This document shows, piece by piece, positions 1 to 9,063 of a DNA stretch of 64,000 nt (position 1 is its first letter; each line of letters opens with the position of its first letter). The notes under the pieces are model-generated. The model saw only the letters and a program-made list of their open reading frames with translations, was not told where the DNA came from and made no database searches. The position numbers and the translations under genes were made by a program. The stretch is from Pseudooceanicola nanhaiensis DSM 18065 (GTDB taxonomy: Bacteria; Pseudomonadota; Alphaproteobacteria; Rhodobacterales; Rhodobacteraceae): contig NZ_JHZF01000011.1 of assembly GCF_000688295.1 (NCBI RefSeq), positions 434,001 to 498,000 on the forward strand. The letters run 5' to 3'.

Positions 1-1
1 T

Positions 2-1672
2 CGCGAGGTCGAGCACCGGGTGCAGATGGTGAACGACGCGCAGACCCACGCCCTGCCGCAATCGGAAGAGGGCTTTGACCGTCTCGCCTGCTTCATGGAC
101 CGCGACGCGGCGGAGCTGCGGGCCGAGATCCGCGCCCGGCTGGAAGAGGTGCGCGACCTCACCGACGGGTTCTTCGCCCGCGACGATCGCGACCGCCCCG
201 AGCCGGTGCCGGAGCCCGAGGTCGCCTTCGACGCCTCGGTCACCTCGCGCTGGCATTCCTACCCGGCGCTGCGGTCCGAACGCGCCCGGGTGATCTTCGA
301 CCGGCTCCGGCCCGAGATGCTCTCGCGCCTGTCGCGCGCCGCGAAACCCGAGGAGGCGCTGGTCGCCTTCGACCGGTTCCTCGCCGGGCTTCCGGCGGGC
401 GTGCAGCTCTTCTCGCTCTTCGAGGCCAACCCGCAGCTGATCGACCTGCTGGGCGACATCGTCGGCACCGCGCCCGAACTGGCGAGTTACCTCGGCCGCA
501 ACGCCGGGGTCTTCGACGCGGTGATCGGGGGGGATTTCTTCGCGAAATGGCCGGGGGGCGAGGCGCTTTGCAAGGACCTCGCCGGCGTCCTGCAAACCGA
601 GGCGGATTACGAGACCAGGCTCGACGCCGCACGGCGCTGGCAGAAGGACTGGCATTTCCGCATCGGCGTGCACCACCTGCGCGGGCTGATCGACGCCAGG
701 ACGGCCGGCGCGGAATATGCCGAGCTGGCCGAGGCGGTCCTGCGGGTGATCTTCCCCGTCGTCGCCACCGAATTCGCCCGCAAGCACGGCGATCTGCCGG
801 GTCGCGGCGCGGTGGTGCTGGGCATGGGCTCTCTCGGCGCCGGGCGGCTCAACGCGCGGTCCGACCTGGACCTGATCGTGATCTACGACGCGGGCGAGGC
901 CGAGCAGTCGGACGGCCGGCGGCCCCTCAATGTGCGGACCTATTACGCACGGCTGACGCAGGCGCTGGTGACGGCGCTCAGCGCGCAGATGTCGGAAGGC
1001 CGCCTCTACGAGGCCGACATGCGGCTGCGCCCCTCGGGCAACCAGGGGCCGGTCGCGACCTCGTGGCCTGCCTTCCGCAACTACCAGTCCGAACAGGCCT
1101 GGGTCTGGGAGCACCTTGCCATGACGCGCGCCCGGATCGTGGCCGAGGTCGGCGCCGAGGGCGCGGCGCTCGGGCATGATGTAACGTCGTTCCGGGACGC
1201 GCTGCAGGAACGGGGCCGCGACAAGGATGAGATCCTGAGCGCCGTGGCCGAGATGCGGGCACGGATCGCCCGGGCCGGACGCGCCCCCGACGCGTGGGAG
1301 GTAAAGACGGGCCCCGGCCGGAACCAGGAGATCGAGCTGATCGCCCAGGCCGGCGCGCTGATCGGGCGGGTGCCTTCGGGGCCGCTCGTCACCGGGCTCG
1401 ACGGTGCGGTCGCGGATGGCTGGCTCTCGGAGGAGGACCGCGCGGCGCTGCTCGAGGCCTACGACCTCTGCTGGCAGCTGGGCCAGGTGGCCAAGCTGCT
1501 GAGCGACCAGCCGCTCGACCCCGACCGGATCGGGCAGGGCGGCCGCGACATGCTCCTGCGCGAGACCGGGGCAAAGGACATCGCCGCGCTGGAGGCGCGG
1601 TACCAGGAGGCAACGGCCCGGGCGGCGGCGGTGATCGACCGCGCGCTCGCCGGATACGAGGAGGACGCATGA
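2..1672 (+). CDS. glnE: Bifunctional glutamine synthetase adenylyltransferase/deadenylase GlnE, C-terminal part (5' cut by window edge)
   Basis: GlnE adds or removes AMP on glutamine synthetase according to nitrogen status signalled by PII. The open frame runs in from the window edge at base 2. Its first residues (REVEHRVQM...QTHALP) are the conserved end of the first nucleotidyltransferase domain. A helical linker follows, and then a second nucleotidyltransferase domain with the signature GMGSLGAGRLNARSDLDL at about bases 820-880 and RLRPSGNQGP at about 1022-1050. Those acidic residues are the metal-binding catalytic site of the adenylyltransferase half. About 556 codons are present, against 900-1000 for the family, so roughly the N-terminal deadenylase half is outside the window. 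The stop overlaps the next start as ATGA, so the downstream gene is probably co-translated. Confidence 0.95.
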   Translation, partial: REVEHRVQMVNDAQTHALPQSEEGFDRLACFMDRDAAELRAEIRARLEEVRDLTDGFFARDDRDRPEPVPEPEVAFDASVTSRWHSYPALRSERARVIFDRLRPEMLSRLSRAAKPEEALVAFDRFLAGLPAGVQLFSLFEANPQLIDLLGDIVGTAPELASYLGRNAGVFDAVIGGDFFAKWPGGEALCKDLAGVLQTEADYETRLDAARRWQKDWHFRIGVHHLRGLIDARTAGAEYAELAEAVLRVIFPVVATEFARKHGDLPGRGAVVLGMGSLGAGRLNARSDLDLIVIYDAGEAEQSDGRRPLNVRTYYARLTQALVTALSAQMSEGRLYEADMRLRPSGNQGPVATSWPAFRNYQSEQAWVWEHLAMTRARIVAEVGAEGAALGHDVTSFRDALQERGRDKDEILSAVAEMRARIARAGRAPDAWEVKTGPGRNQEIELIAQAGALIGRVPSGPLVTGLDGAVADGWLSEEDRAALLEAYDLCWQLGQVAKLLSDQPLDPDRIGQGGRDMLLRETGAKDIAALEARYQEATARAAAVIDRALAGYEEDA

Positions 1673-1938
1673 TGGTGCGGGATGCGGTGGACCCCAAGGG
1701 GGTGATCGGCGAAAGCTACCGGATCGAGGGCATCCGGGTGGAGGAATGTCGCTCGATCTTCATGGACTGGGCGCTGAGCCTGCCCGACGGGGCGGACACG
1801 CCCGGCGCGCTCGACGTGCTGATCGCGCGGCACGCGGAAACCGAACCGGACCATCCGATGAGCGGGATCCTGCGGGACGGGCGCAAGGGCATGGCGACCC
1901 CGACGCGCCGCGGCGGCCGGCGCGGGCGGGTGATGTAG
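1669..1938 (+). CDS. Conserved hypothetical protein coupled to glnE
   Basis: Small 89-residue protein starting in the glnE stop codon. Two in-frame ATGs are adjacent at 1669 and 1672; the first gives a classic ATGA overlap. I do not recognise a named domain. The middle is rich in acidic and hydrophobic residues (VEECRSIFMDWALSLP). The tail is a basic, low-complexity stretch (TPTRRGGRRGRVM) that could contact nucleic acid or simply be disordered. No signal peptide or membrane segment is visible. Tight coupling to glnE suggests co-expression and perhaps a link to nitrogen control, but no function can be assigned. Confidence 0.7.
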   Translation: MMVRDAVDPKGVIGESYRIEGIRVEECRSIFMDWALSLPDGADTPGALDVLIARHAETEPDHPMSGILRDGRKGMATPTRRGGRRGRVM

Positions 1939-2116
1939 TCCCGCGCTCCGAGGCCATGGGGCCCCGGAGCGGCCGCGCTGCTGCGCACACCGGCGCTCGG
2001 ACCATCAGCCTGCCGCAGGGGGCGTGCTGGCATGCACCGCCCCTCGAACATCGAAGCGCCGTTCCGAGGACGGGCATCCCGGGTCGCGCCCGCCCCGGGG
2101 CGCCCCCCCTTCCGCA

Positions 2117-2136
2117 GGCCGGGCTTCGGCCCGGCC
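2117..2136. terminator. Terminator-like hairpin between glnE operon and aatA
   Basis: A perfect 8-bp GC stem (GGCCGGGC / GCCCGGCC) closed by a TTCG tetraloop on the plus strand. It lies 12 bases beyond the aatA stop and about 180 bases beyond the glnE-operon stop, between two convergent units. There is no T-run on either side, so it may act as a transcript-end stabiliser or a Rho-assisted terminator rather than a strong intrinsic terminator. Confidence 0.5.
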
Positions 2137-2147
2137 CCGCGCCCGGG

Positions 2148-3386
<1,239 letters not shown>

Positions 3387-3403
3387 TTACTACAGGGAAA
3401 GGG

Positions 3404-3421
3404 CCGTTCAAGCGGGAACGG
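3404..3421. promoter_or_regulatory. Candidate operator between aatA and the XRE gene
   Basis: Inverted repeat CCGTTC-N6-GAACGG in the short divergent gap, 18 bases before the XRE start codon. Its size and dyad symmetry suit a dimeric helix-turn-helix regulator, and the gene it precedes encodes one, so autoregulation is a reasonable inference. No binding data exist here. Confidence 0.35.
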
Positions 3422-3439
3422 CGGAAAGGGCAGAGACAG

Positions 3440-3829
3440 ATGACGGATTTGGAAGAGGGCTGGTTCGACCCCGAGACCTCGACCTTCGGCGACCGGATCG
3501 CGGGCGCGCGCGAGGCGGCGGGAATGACCCAGAGCCAACTGGCGCGGCGCCTCGGCATCCAGCTGAACACGTTGCGCGGATGGGAAGACGACCGGGCAGA
3601 GCCGCGGGCCAACAAGCTCCAGATGATGGCCGGGCTGCTGAACGTCTCGCTGGTCTGGCTGCTGAACGGCGTGGGCGAGGGCGCGCCCAGCATGTCCGAC
3701 CCGGCCACCCCCGACATCAACGGCATGCTCAACGAATTGCGTGACCTCCGGACCCAGATGGGGCAGATGGCGGACCGGATGGGGCTGCTGGAAAAGCGGC
3801 TCCGGCAGGCGGTGAAGGAGACCACATGA
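3440..3829 (+). CDS. XRE-family helix-turn-helix transcriptional regulator
   Basis: 129-residue DNA-binding protein. Residues about 16-70 form an HTH_3 domain (FGDRIAGAREAAGMTQSQLARRLGIQLNTLRGWEDD...). The C-terminal third (about 90-125) is a charged, heptad-like helix (LNELRDLRTQMGQMADRMGLLEKRL) that probably mediates dimerisation as a coiled coil. The start at 3440 is chosen because GGAAAGGG lies just upstream; a longer frame reaches back to 3365 but has no ribosome site. The stop overlaps the sdhE start as ATGA. The target genes are unknown, and a link to respiratory-complex assembly is suggested only by operon position. Confidence 0.85.
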   Translation: MTDLEEGWFDPETSTFGDRIAGAREAAGMTQSQLARRLGIQLNTLRGWEDDRAEPRANKLQMMAGLLNVSLVWLLNGVGEGAPSMSDPATPDINGMLNELRDLRTQMGQMADRMGLLEKRLRQAVKETT

Positions 3830-4086
3830 GCGAATCCCCCGAGGCACGGCTGAAGCGGCTGCACATGCGCTCCATGCGGCGCGGCATCAAGGAGATGGAC
3901 ATCCTGCTGTCGCGCTACGCCGAGGCGGAGCTGGCCGGGATGGACGCCGAGACGCTGGATCTCTACGACGCGCTGCTCTGGGAGAACGACCAGGACCTGC
4001 TGGTCTGGGTCACCGGCCAGCAGCCCGCGCCCGCGAAATACGCGGGCCTCGTGGACCGGATCGCCCGCGTGGCCACCCCCGGCTGA
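3826..4086 (+). CDS. sdhE: Succinate dehydrogenase FAD assembly factor SdhE
   Basis: 86-residue protein of the SdhE/SDHAF2 family, which helps attach FAD covalently to the flavoprotein subunit of succinate dehydrogenase. The defining RGxxE motif is at residues 19-23 (RRGIKEMD). It is followed by the helical-bundle signature DLYDALLWENDQDLLVWVTGQ. The length is normal. It overlaps the XRE gene by four bases, so the two are likely translated together. A 22-bp near-perfect palindrome begins 9 bases after its stop. Confidence 0.93.
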   Translation: MSESPEARLKRLHMRSMRRGIKEMDILLSRYAEAELAGMDAETLDLYDALLWENDQDLLVWVTGQQPAPAKYAGLVDRIARVATPG

Positions 4087-4094
4087 GGCGTATC

Positions 4095-4116
4095 GAGGGC
4101 ACCGTACGGTGCCTTC
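4095..4116. promoter_or_regulatory. 22-bp near-perfect palindrome upstream of the MarR gene
   Basis: The core GGCACCGTACGGTGCC is a perfect 16-bp palindrome with no loop, extended by two more matching pairs after one G-T mismatch. Absence of a loop makes a protein-binding site more likely than an RNA terminator. A second dyad, CCGTT-TTT-AACGG, follows within 4 bases. MarR proteins bind such sites as dimers and often regulate themselves, so this is a candidate operator for the gene at 4187. Confidence 0.5.
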
Positions 4117-4156
4117 ACCGTTTTTAACGGAATTTTCGGGTTTCTCCGCCAATCTC

Positions 4157-4178
4157 CCGTCCGAGCGGTTTCGGACGG
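4157..4178 (+). promoter_or_regulatory. Leader hairpin overlapping the MarR ribosome-binding site
   Basis: Perfect 8-bp arms CCGTCCGA and TCGGACGG around the 6-base loop GCGGTT. The 3' arm ends in GG that forms part of the GGACGGAG Shine-Dalgarno region 9 bases before the ATG at 4187. In RNA the stem could mask the ribosome site; in DNA it could be a second operator. Both are inferences. Confidence 0.45.
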
Positions 4179-4186
4179 AGACGACA

Positions 4187-4687
4187 ATGAGCATGCAAAA
4201 TGCCTTGGCGGTGGATCAGGGGCAGAATGCCTACCATATGGGCTATCTGGACGCGCTGGCGTTGGTGGAGCGGCTGCACCGGCTGCTTCTCGACGTCATC
4301 AAGGACGAATTCGAACGGGTCGGCGTACTCGAGGTGAACGCGGTGCAGGCGCTTCTGCTCTTCAACATCGGCGACAACGAGGTCACCGCCGGAGAGCTGA
4401 AATCGCGCGGCTATTACCAGGGTTCGAATGTCAGCTACAATCTCAAGAAGCTGGTCGAGATGGGCTTCATGCATCACCAGCGCTGCGAGATCGACCGCCG
4501 CTCGGTTCGCGTCCGGCTGACCCGCCGCGGGCGGGAGATACGGGATCTCGTCTCGGACCTCTTCGAACGCCAGTCCGGCGGGATGGAGGAGCGGGGCGTC
4601 ATCTCGCTCGACGGGCTGGACGAGATCAACGGTCAGCTGCGGCGGCTGGAACGCTTCTGGACGGACCAGATCCGCTACATCTACTGA
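4187..4687 (+). CDS. MarR-family winged-helix regulator, LdtR-like
   Basis: 166-residue MarR protein. The winged-helix core spans about residues 50-125: VNAVQALLLFNIGD, then the recognition region ELKSRGYYQGSNVSYNLKKLVEMGF, then the wing CEIDRRSVRVRLTRRG. Terminal helices form the dimer interface. The sequence strongly recalls the alphaproteobacterial LdtR group, whose Liberibacter member controls an L,D-transpeptidase; that assignment is from memory. The start at 4187 is supported by GGACGGAG upstream. Its leader holds two dyads, suggesting tight control. Its last seven bases overlap the end of the convergent DUF1194 gene. Confidence 0.88.
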   Translation: MSMQNALAVDQGQNAYHMGYLDALALVERLHRLLLDVIKDEFERVGVLEVNAVQALLLFNIGDNEVTAGELKSRGYYQGSNVSYNLKKLVEMGFMHHQRCEIDRRSVRVRLTRRGREIRDLVSDLFERQSGGMEERGVISLDGLDEINGQLRRLERFWTDQIRYIY

Positions 4688-5418
4688 CCGCGGGGCCGTG
4701 CGGGCACGTCGCGGCCGAGGTCGGACACGGCGACGACCATCAGCTCGCGTTTCAGCTTGCGGACCATCGCGTCCTCGAAATCGTGGAAGCCGCGGGCGGT
4801 CTCGACAAAGGCGTCGGGGCCGCGGAGGATGTAGGCGCGGAAATAGGCGGACAGCTCGGGCAGCAGCACCGCGCGGTTCTCGGCCGGGTCGATCAGCTCG
4901 CCGCCGATGACGAGCGCGTTGATCATCACGTCGCCCGGCACGCTCACGTCGCGGGGATGCGGGCCGGTGTTGGACTTCCCGTCGCCCGAGATGTCGATCA
5001 CCTGCCGCCAGCAGGCAGGCGCGGCGCCGAGCATCCGCGCGCCGAAGAGCATCGAGGCGCCGATCGCGGTGGAGGGATCGCTGGCCACCCGACCCGCACC
5101 GCGCAGCCGCTCGGCGGCCTCGACCACCTCCGCCGGGCCCTGCAGCAGGGTCCAGTCCACGAGGATGCGCTGAAAATCCGGCCCGCTCCATTCGTAGACG
5201 CCGAGCGCCACGCTCGCCCCGGGGGTCGAGACGATGGCGGCGATCACCTCGGGATGGGTCAGCGCATTGGCGACACCGTCGAGCTGGAGGCGGTATTCCA
5301 TGACGTCGACCGAGCCCGACACATCGAGCCCGAGCGCCAGCGCCAGCCGGCACTCCGCCGCCACCGCGCTGCCCCAGAGCGCCAGCGCCGCGGCGGAGGC
5401 CAGCGCGCGCAGGCTCAT
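4681..5418 (-). CDS. Exported DUF1194 von Willebrand A-like protein (second of tandem pair)
   Basis: 245-residue DUF1194 protein. Residues 1-21 are a signal peptide (ALASAAALALWGSAVAA-EC). The rest is a vWA-like domain with a MIDAS motif D32-V-S34-G-S36, a DISGDGKSN segment in the middle and a C-terminal FVETARGFHDFEDAM that is conserved between the pair. A periplasmic metal-dependent adhesion or assembly role is plausible from the fold, but no function is established for the family to my knowledge. It starts inside the stop of the upstream paralogue (ATGA), so it is the last gene of a three-gene operon. Confidence 0.85.
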   Translation of the reverse strand: MSLRALASAAALALWGSAVAAECRLALALGLDVSGSVDVMEYRLQLDGVANALTHPEVIAAIVSTPGASVALGVYEWSGPDFQRILVDWTLLQGPAEVVEAAERLRGAGRVASDPSTAIGASMLFGARMLGAAPACWRQVIDISGDGKSNTGPHPRDVSVPGDVMINALVIGGELIDPAENRAVLLPELSAYFRAYILRGPDAFVETARGFHDFEDAMVRKLKRELMVVAVSDLGRDVPARPRGQ

Positions 5419-6149
5419 CCCCGTTCGTCCGGGTAGGGCGCGTCAACTTCGCCGACCATCACGTCGTTCAGTTCCCGAAACAGCTTGCGGGTCATCGCGG
5501 CCGAGAAATCCTCGAACCCCGAGGCGGTCTCCACGAAGGCGCCGTCGCCGCGCCGGACCTCGTTGCGGTAGAAGGGCAGCACGTCGGCATCCTGGCCGAG
5601 GATCACCAGCCCGTTCACCGTCACACCGTCGAGCGGGAAGTTGCGGTAGGCGAGGTCGGGGCCGAAGCCCTCGTTGTTCACCCCGTCGCCCGACAGGTCG
5701 ATGACGCGCCGCCGGCACTCGGGCGCGCGCTTCAGCAGCGTCGAGGCATAGCCCAGGGCATAGCCGATGGCGGTCGGGAAGCGGGAATAGCTGCGTTCGG
5801 CGGTGGCGATCACGGCGACCGCGGTGTCGATCGCGGCGGGGTCGTCCATGCGGGTCCAGTCCAGCACCACCTTCTGCTGGTAGCGCCCGGACCATTCGAA
5901 GACCGCAAGCGTCACGTAGCCGCCCGTGACGTTGGTCAGCGCCTCGCGCACCGGGATCGACCCGAGCGCGGCGGCGAGGCCGAGCTTCTGGAGATCGTAT
6001 TCCCCCGGATCGACCGAGGAGGACACGTCGAGCGCCAGCACGAGGGCCAGCCGACACTCCGCCGCGGTCGCAGCGGCCGGCCCGAGGGCCAGCCCTGCAA
6101 CCAGACCGGCGGGCCCCATGAGGCCCGCCCGGCGGAGCTGTGATCTCAC
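5415..6149 (-). CDS. Exported DUF1194 von Willebrand A-like protein (first of tandem pair)
   Basis: 244-residue paralogue of the following gene. I choose the GTG at 6149 because it overlaps the gloA stop as GTGA and yields a proper signal peptide (RSQLRRAGLMGPAGLVAGLALGPAAATA). An ATG at 6119 would lose the basic n-region, and a frame open to 6314 would run into gloA. The MIDAS motif is D41-V-S43-S-S45, followed by DLSGDGVNNEG and FVETASGFEDFSAAM. Length and layout match the paralogue, pointing to a tandem duplication, although the two differ at many positions. The product is probably periplasmic. Confidence 0.83.
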   Translation of the reverse strand: MRSQLRRAGLMGPAGLVAGLALGPAAATAAECRLALVLALDVSSSVDPGEYDLQKLGLAAALGSIPVREALTNVTGGYVTLAVFEWSGRYQQKVVLDWTRMDDPAAIDTAVAVIATAERSYSRFPTAIGYALGYASTLLKRAPECRRRVIDLSGDGVNNEGFGPDLAYRNFPLDGVTVNGLVILGQDADVLPFYRNEVRRGDGAFVETASGFEDFSAAMTRKLFRELNDVMVGEVDAPYPDERG

Positions 6150-6574
6150 CAATGCCCGGTGTTCTCCATGCTGGCCCAGGGTTCCTGTTTCGGCAGGGCG
6201 TCGCCCTCCTGCAGAAGCTCGATCGAGACGTTGTCGGGCGAGCGGACGAAGGCCATGTGGCCGTCGCGCGGCGGCCGGTTGATCGTCACGCCGGCCTTCT
6301 GGAGCTTCTCGCACATCGCGTAGATGTCATCGACGCGATAGGCGAGGTGCCCGAAATGGCGGCTGTCCGAGGGCAGCCCATCATCGCCGTCCCAATTGTA
6401 GGTCAGTTCGACCGGGCAGTCCTCCTGTCCCGGGGGCGCCATGAACACGAGGCTGAAGCGCCCCTGTTCGCTGTCCATGCGCCGGGTCTCTTTCAGGCCC
6501 AGAAGCTCATAGAAAGCCATGCTTTTTTCGAGGTCCTTCACCCGGACCATCGTATGCAGATACTTGAGCGTCAT
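6146..6574 (-). CDS. gloA: Lactoylglutathione lyase (glyoxalase I)
   Basis: 142-residue cytoplasmic VOC-fold enzyme converting the methylglyoxal-glutathione hemithioacetal to S-lactoylglutathione. The four metal ligands of the family are visible: H7 (LHTMVRV), E56 (VELTYNWD), H76 (FGHLAYRV) and E119 (SIELLQ). The paired beta-alpha-beta-beta-beta modules are complete and the length is typical. It is the first gene of an operon with two DUF1194 genes, through a GTGA overlap. The chemistry of those partners is unrelated, so the grouping may reflect co-regulation only. Confidence 0.93.
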   Translation of the reverse strand: MTLKYLHTMVRVKDLEKSMAFYELLGLKETRRMDSEQGRFSLVFMAPPGQEDCPVELTYNWDGDDGLPSDSRHFGHLAYRVDDIYAMCEKLQKAGVTINRPPRDGHMAFVRSPDNVSIELLQEGDALPKQEPWASMENTGHW

Positions 6575-6658
6575 TGCCGCCTCTTTCCAGTTAACCGTCT
6601 GGAGCGAAGCTTAGCCGGATGGCGGCAAAAGTCGAGTGGCGCGGCCGGGCGGCCCGGC

Positions 6659-8068
6659 TCAGAAGGCCGAGCGGATGCCGAGGCCGAGAGTGATCTCCTC
6701 GGTGTCGAAGCGGCTCACGTTGGAGCGCGTGCGCCTCAGGCCGATGTCCATCGTCGGGATGAAGCCCGCGTAATCCACCCGGTCGAAATCGACCGTGACC
6801 TCGGCCGCGACGGTCCGGTCCTGCCGCCCGCCCGGCACGGCGATGAAGCCCACCCGGTAGCCCGGGAAATCGGTGTAGGAGGCGCTGATCCCGAAGGAGA
6901 GGCTGACCGGCCCGAGCGCGCGCGCCGGGGTCCAGTCGAGCGCGACCGACAGCGCGTGGTTGTCGCGGCTGCGCCCGGTGGTGTTGTCGTTCTGCGCGGT
7001 CACGCGGCCGCGCAGAACGCCGCCCGAGGGCAGGACGTGGCCGAGGCTCAGACCGATCTGGGCGATCTCCTCGGTCAGGGCCGACTGGTCGTGAAAGCGC
7101 TTTTCGGCATAGCCCGCGACCCCGAGCCGGGTGGCGGGGGCGAGGGTCTGCGACCATTCGCCCTCGATCCGGCCGAACTTGTAATACCGCGCGCCGCCGT
7201 ACCAGCTTTGCCCCGCGACCAGCCCCGCGCCGATGCGCCGGCCCGCCGCGGGGGCGAACTGCGCCCGGAGCCCCGCCTGGGCGAGGCTGAAGGCGAAATC
7301 GCCGTTCCCGGCCGCGGGCGCGCGCTCGCGCGCCTCCTCCGAGAGCCGCACCTGCCGGGTGAAGAGCCGCGCGACGGCGGTGATCTGCCGGGTCGGCTGC
7401 GGGGCGCCCAGCCGGTAGCCGACGGCGAGGTCCGCGGTGGTCTCGATGCCCGACAGCGCCTGCGCCTCGGGGCTCAGAACACCCACGACCGGCACGCCGT
7501 CGATGAAGTTCAGCCGCGACTCCGAGCCGTTGTTCACGTTCGAACTGGGCGAGATCCCGAAGCTCAGCCGGAACTGGAGCGGGTTGATCGCGCGCAGGGT
7601 CCGGTAATCCCTGGCGATGGCATCGCGGGTCCGCGCGTCCCCGGCATGTTCATAGGTCCGCCGCAGCCAGAGCTGGGCCGTCGTCGTCTGCCCCCCGTCA
7701 TGGGCCGCCCGGGCCGCGACCTGCGCGGCCTGGAACCGCTGCTGGTCGGTGCCGGCCAGCCGGTAGGCCTGTTTCGCGGCCTCCAGCGCGCGGGCATGAC
7801 CGCCCGCCGCGGCCTCCGCCTCGGCCCAGAGGTAATAGACCTGGCCATCCGCCTTGCCGGTTCCGGCCAGCCCCTCGGCCAGCAGCCGGACGGTGCGCCG
7901 GTCGCCCCGCGCCGCCGCCGCGACGATGGCCGCGCGGACCTGGGGCAGGGTGAGCGTGACGCTCTCTCCCGCGGGCTGGGCATGCAGGGCGGGGGCGGGC
8001 GCGGCGAGCGCCAGCAGCAGGGCGAGACGGCCGAGCGTCCGCGCCGGGCGCGGGCGTCGGAGGCGCAT
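6659..8068 (-). CDS. Slam-type outer-membrane protein (surface lipoprotein assembly modifier, DUF560-like)
   Basis: 469-residue protein. A signal peptide (about 1-30) is followed by an alpha-helical TPR-like region (about 35-160: WAEAEAAAGGHARALEAAKQAYRLA). From residue 162 there is a long series of amphipathic beta strands ending in a terminal phenylalanine (LGLGIRSAF), the usual beta-barrel sorting signal. TPR plus C-terminal barrel is the architecture of Slam proteins, which move lipoproteins to the cell surface in Neisseria and other proteobacteria. The ATG at 8068 overlaps the upstream lipoprotein stop (TGATG), so the two are translationally coupled; the longer frame to 8116 would overlap it without need. 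Family assignment rests on architecture and pairing, not on a search. Confidence 0.78.
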   Translation of the reverse strand: MRLRRPRPARTLGRLALLLALAAPAPALHAQPAGESVTLTLPQVRAAIVAAAARGDRRTVRLLAEGLAGTGKADGQVYYLWAEAEAAAGGHARALEAAKQAYRLAGTDQQRFQAAQVAARAAHDGGQTTTAQLWLRRTYEHAGDARTRDAIARDYRTLRAINPLQFRLSFGISPSSNVNNGSESRLNFIDGVPVVGVLSPEAQALSGIETTADLAVGYRLGAPQPTRQITAVARLFTRQVRLSEEARERAPAAGNGDFAFSLAQAGLRAQFAPAAGRRIGAGLVAGQSWYGGARYYKFGRIEGEWSQTLAPATRLGVAGYAEKRFHDQSALTEEIAQIGLSLGHVLPSGGVLRGRVTAQNDNTTGRSRDNHALSVALDWTPARALGPVSLSFGISASYTDFPGYRVGFIAVPGGRQDRTVAAEVTVDFDRVDYAGFIPTMDIGLRRTRSNVSRFDTEEITLGLGIRSAF

Positions 8069-9063
8069 CACTTGACGTCGTTGCAGACGGAGGCGGAGGC
8101 CCCGGCGGTGCCGCATTTCCCGATCACGAAGACGCCGTGTTCCTGCTCGGTCTCGAAGCCGAGCGCATCCTCGCCGTCGAACTGGTTGAGCGCGACGACC
8201 CCGCCGACGGCGCTCGCGTCCCGGCCGCCGAAGATGCCGGCGTAATTCCCGATCTCGGTGTCATCGAGGCCCGCATAGGCGCCGTTGGATTGCCGCAGGT
8301 CGTATTCGACACGGCCCGCGAAGGTCCCGTCCGCGTCGATCTCCGAGGCGACCAGCACGATCGACGGCAGGGCCGCGTTCGTGGGCACGAACCGGCGGTT
8401 GTAGATGTTGCCCTCGACCCGGTTGTCGGCGAAATCCGCGTTGATGAACACGTCGCCGGTGGTCTGCGCGGCCCGCGCCGGGAGGAGTTCGTCCGGCGTG
8501 GAGGGATCGGGCTCTAGGAGGATGCCCTCGCCGTAATCCCGCACCCCCGCGTTCGTCAGACCGGCATAGCGGCCCGCGTAGCTGACCATGCCCGAGGTCG
8601 CGGTGACGGCGGGCGGATCGAAATCGCCGTCACGCTCGAAATAGCCGCCCGCGAGATACCGGTTGCGCGGGCCCGGAGTGGCCGCCACCCCGGCGCGGAC
8701 CCGGCCCGTGACCGCGGTGCCGTCCGATTGCAGCACCAGCGCCGTCGCATGCCGGTCGAGCGCGTCGTCCTGCGCCATGAAGACCTGGTAGCCGCCGTAA
8801 TCGACGTCGCGCGCGGCCTCGCGCGTGTAGACCGCCTGGAACGGGACCTTGTCGAGGCTGACCCCGGTCACGGTCAGGGTCTGGGCGGTCGCGTCGTAGC
8901 GCATCGCGCTGACGTTGCCGGCCACTTCGGCGGGGACGGTGATCCCGGTCGTCTCCTCGCCGCTGTCGGGGTCGCTGTCGTCGCTGAACGGGTTCGTGCC
9001 GTCCCCGCTGCAGCCCGCCAGCGCCAGCATCACTGCCAGCGGGAATGCCGCCTCTTTCCACAT
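8068..9063 (-). CDS. Putative Slam-dependent surface lipoprotein, TbpB-like barrel
   Basis: 331-residue lipoprotein. The signal peptide ends in the lipobox LALAGC, with the lipidated cysteine at residue 18. A flexible acidic linker (NPFSDDSDPDSGEETTG) follows, and then a beta-rich body. The C-terminal part contains YAGIFGGRDASAVGGVVAL, resembling the repeated barrel motif of transferrin-binding-protein-B-like surface lipoproteins. Two cysteines near the end (GKC...SVC) may form a disulfide. AGGCAGGA supports the start at 9063. Overlap with the downstream Slam-like gene strongly suggests a cargo-exporter pair. The ligand is unknown, and no TonB receptor is next to it. Confidence 0.75.
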   Translation of the reverse strand: MWKEAAFPLAVMLALAGCSGDGTNPFSDDSDPDSGEETTGITVPAEVAGNVSAMRYDATAQTLTVTGVSLDKVPFQAVYTREAARDVDYGGYQVFMAQDDALDRHATALVLQSDGTAVTGRVRAGVAATPGPRNRYLAGGYFERDGDFDPPAVTATSGMVSYAGRYAGLTNAGVRDYGEGILLEPDPSTPDELLPARAAQTTGDVFINADFADNRVEGNIYNRRFVPTNAALPSIVLVASEIDADGTFAGRVEYDLRQSNGAYAGLDDTEIGNYAGIFGGRDASAVGGVVALNQFDGEDALGFETEQEHGVFVIGKCGTAGASASVCNDVK

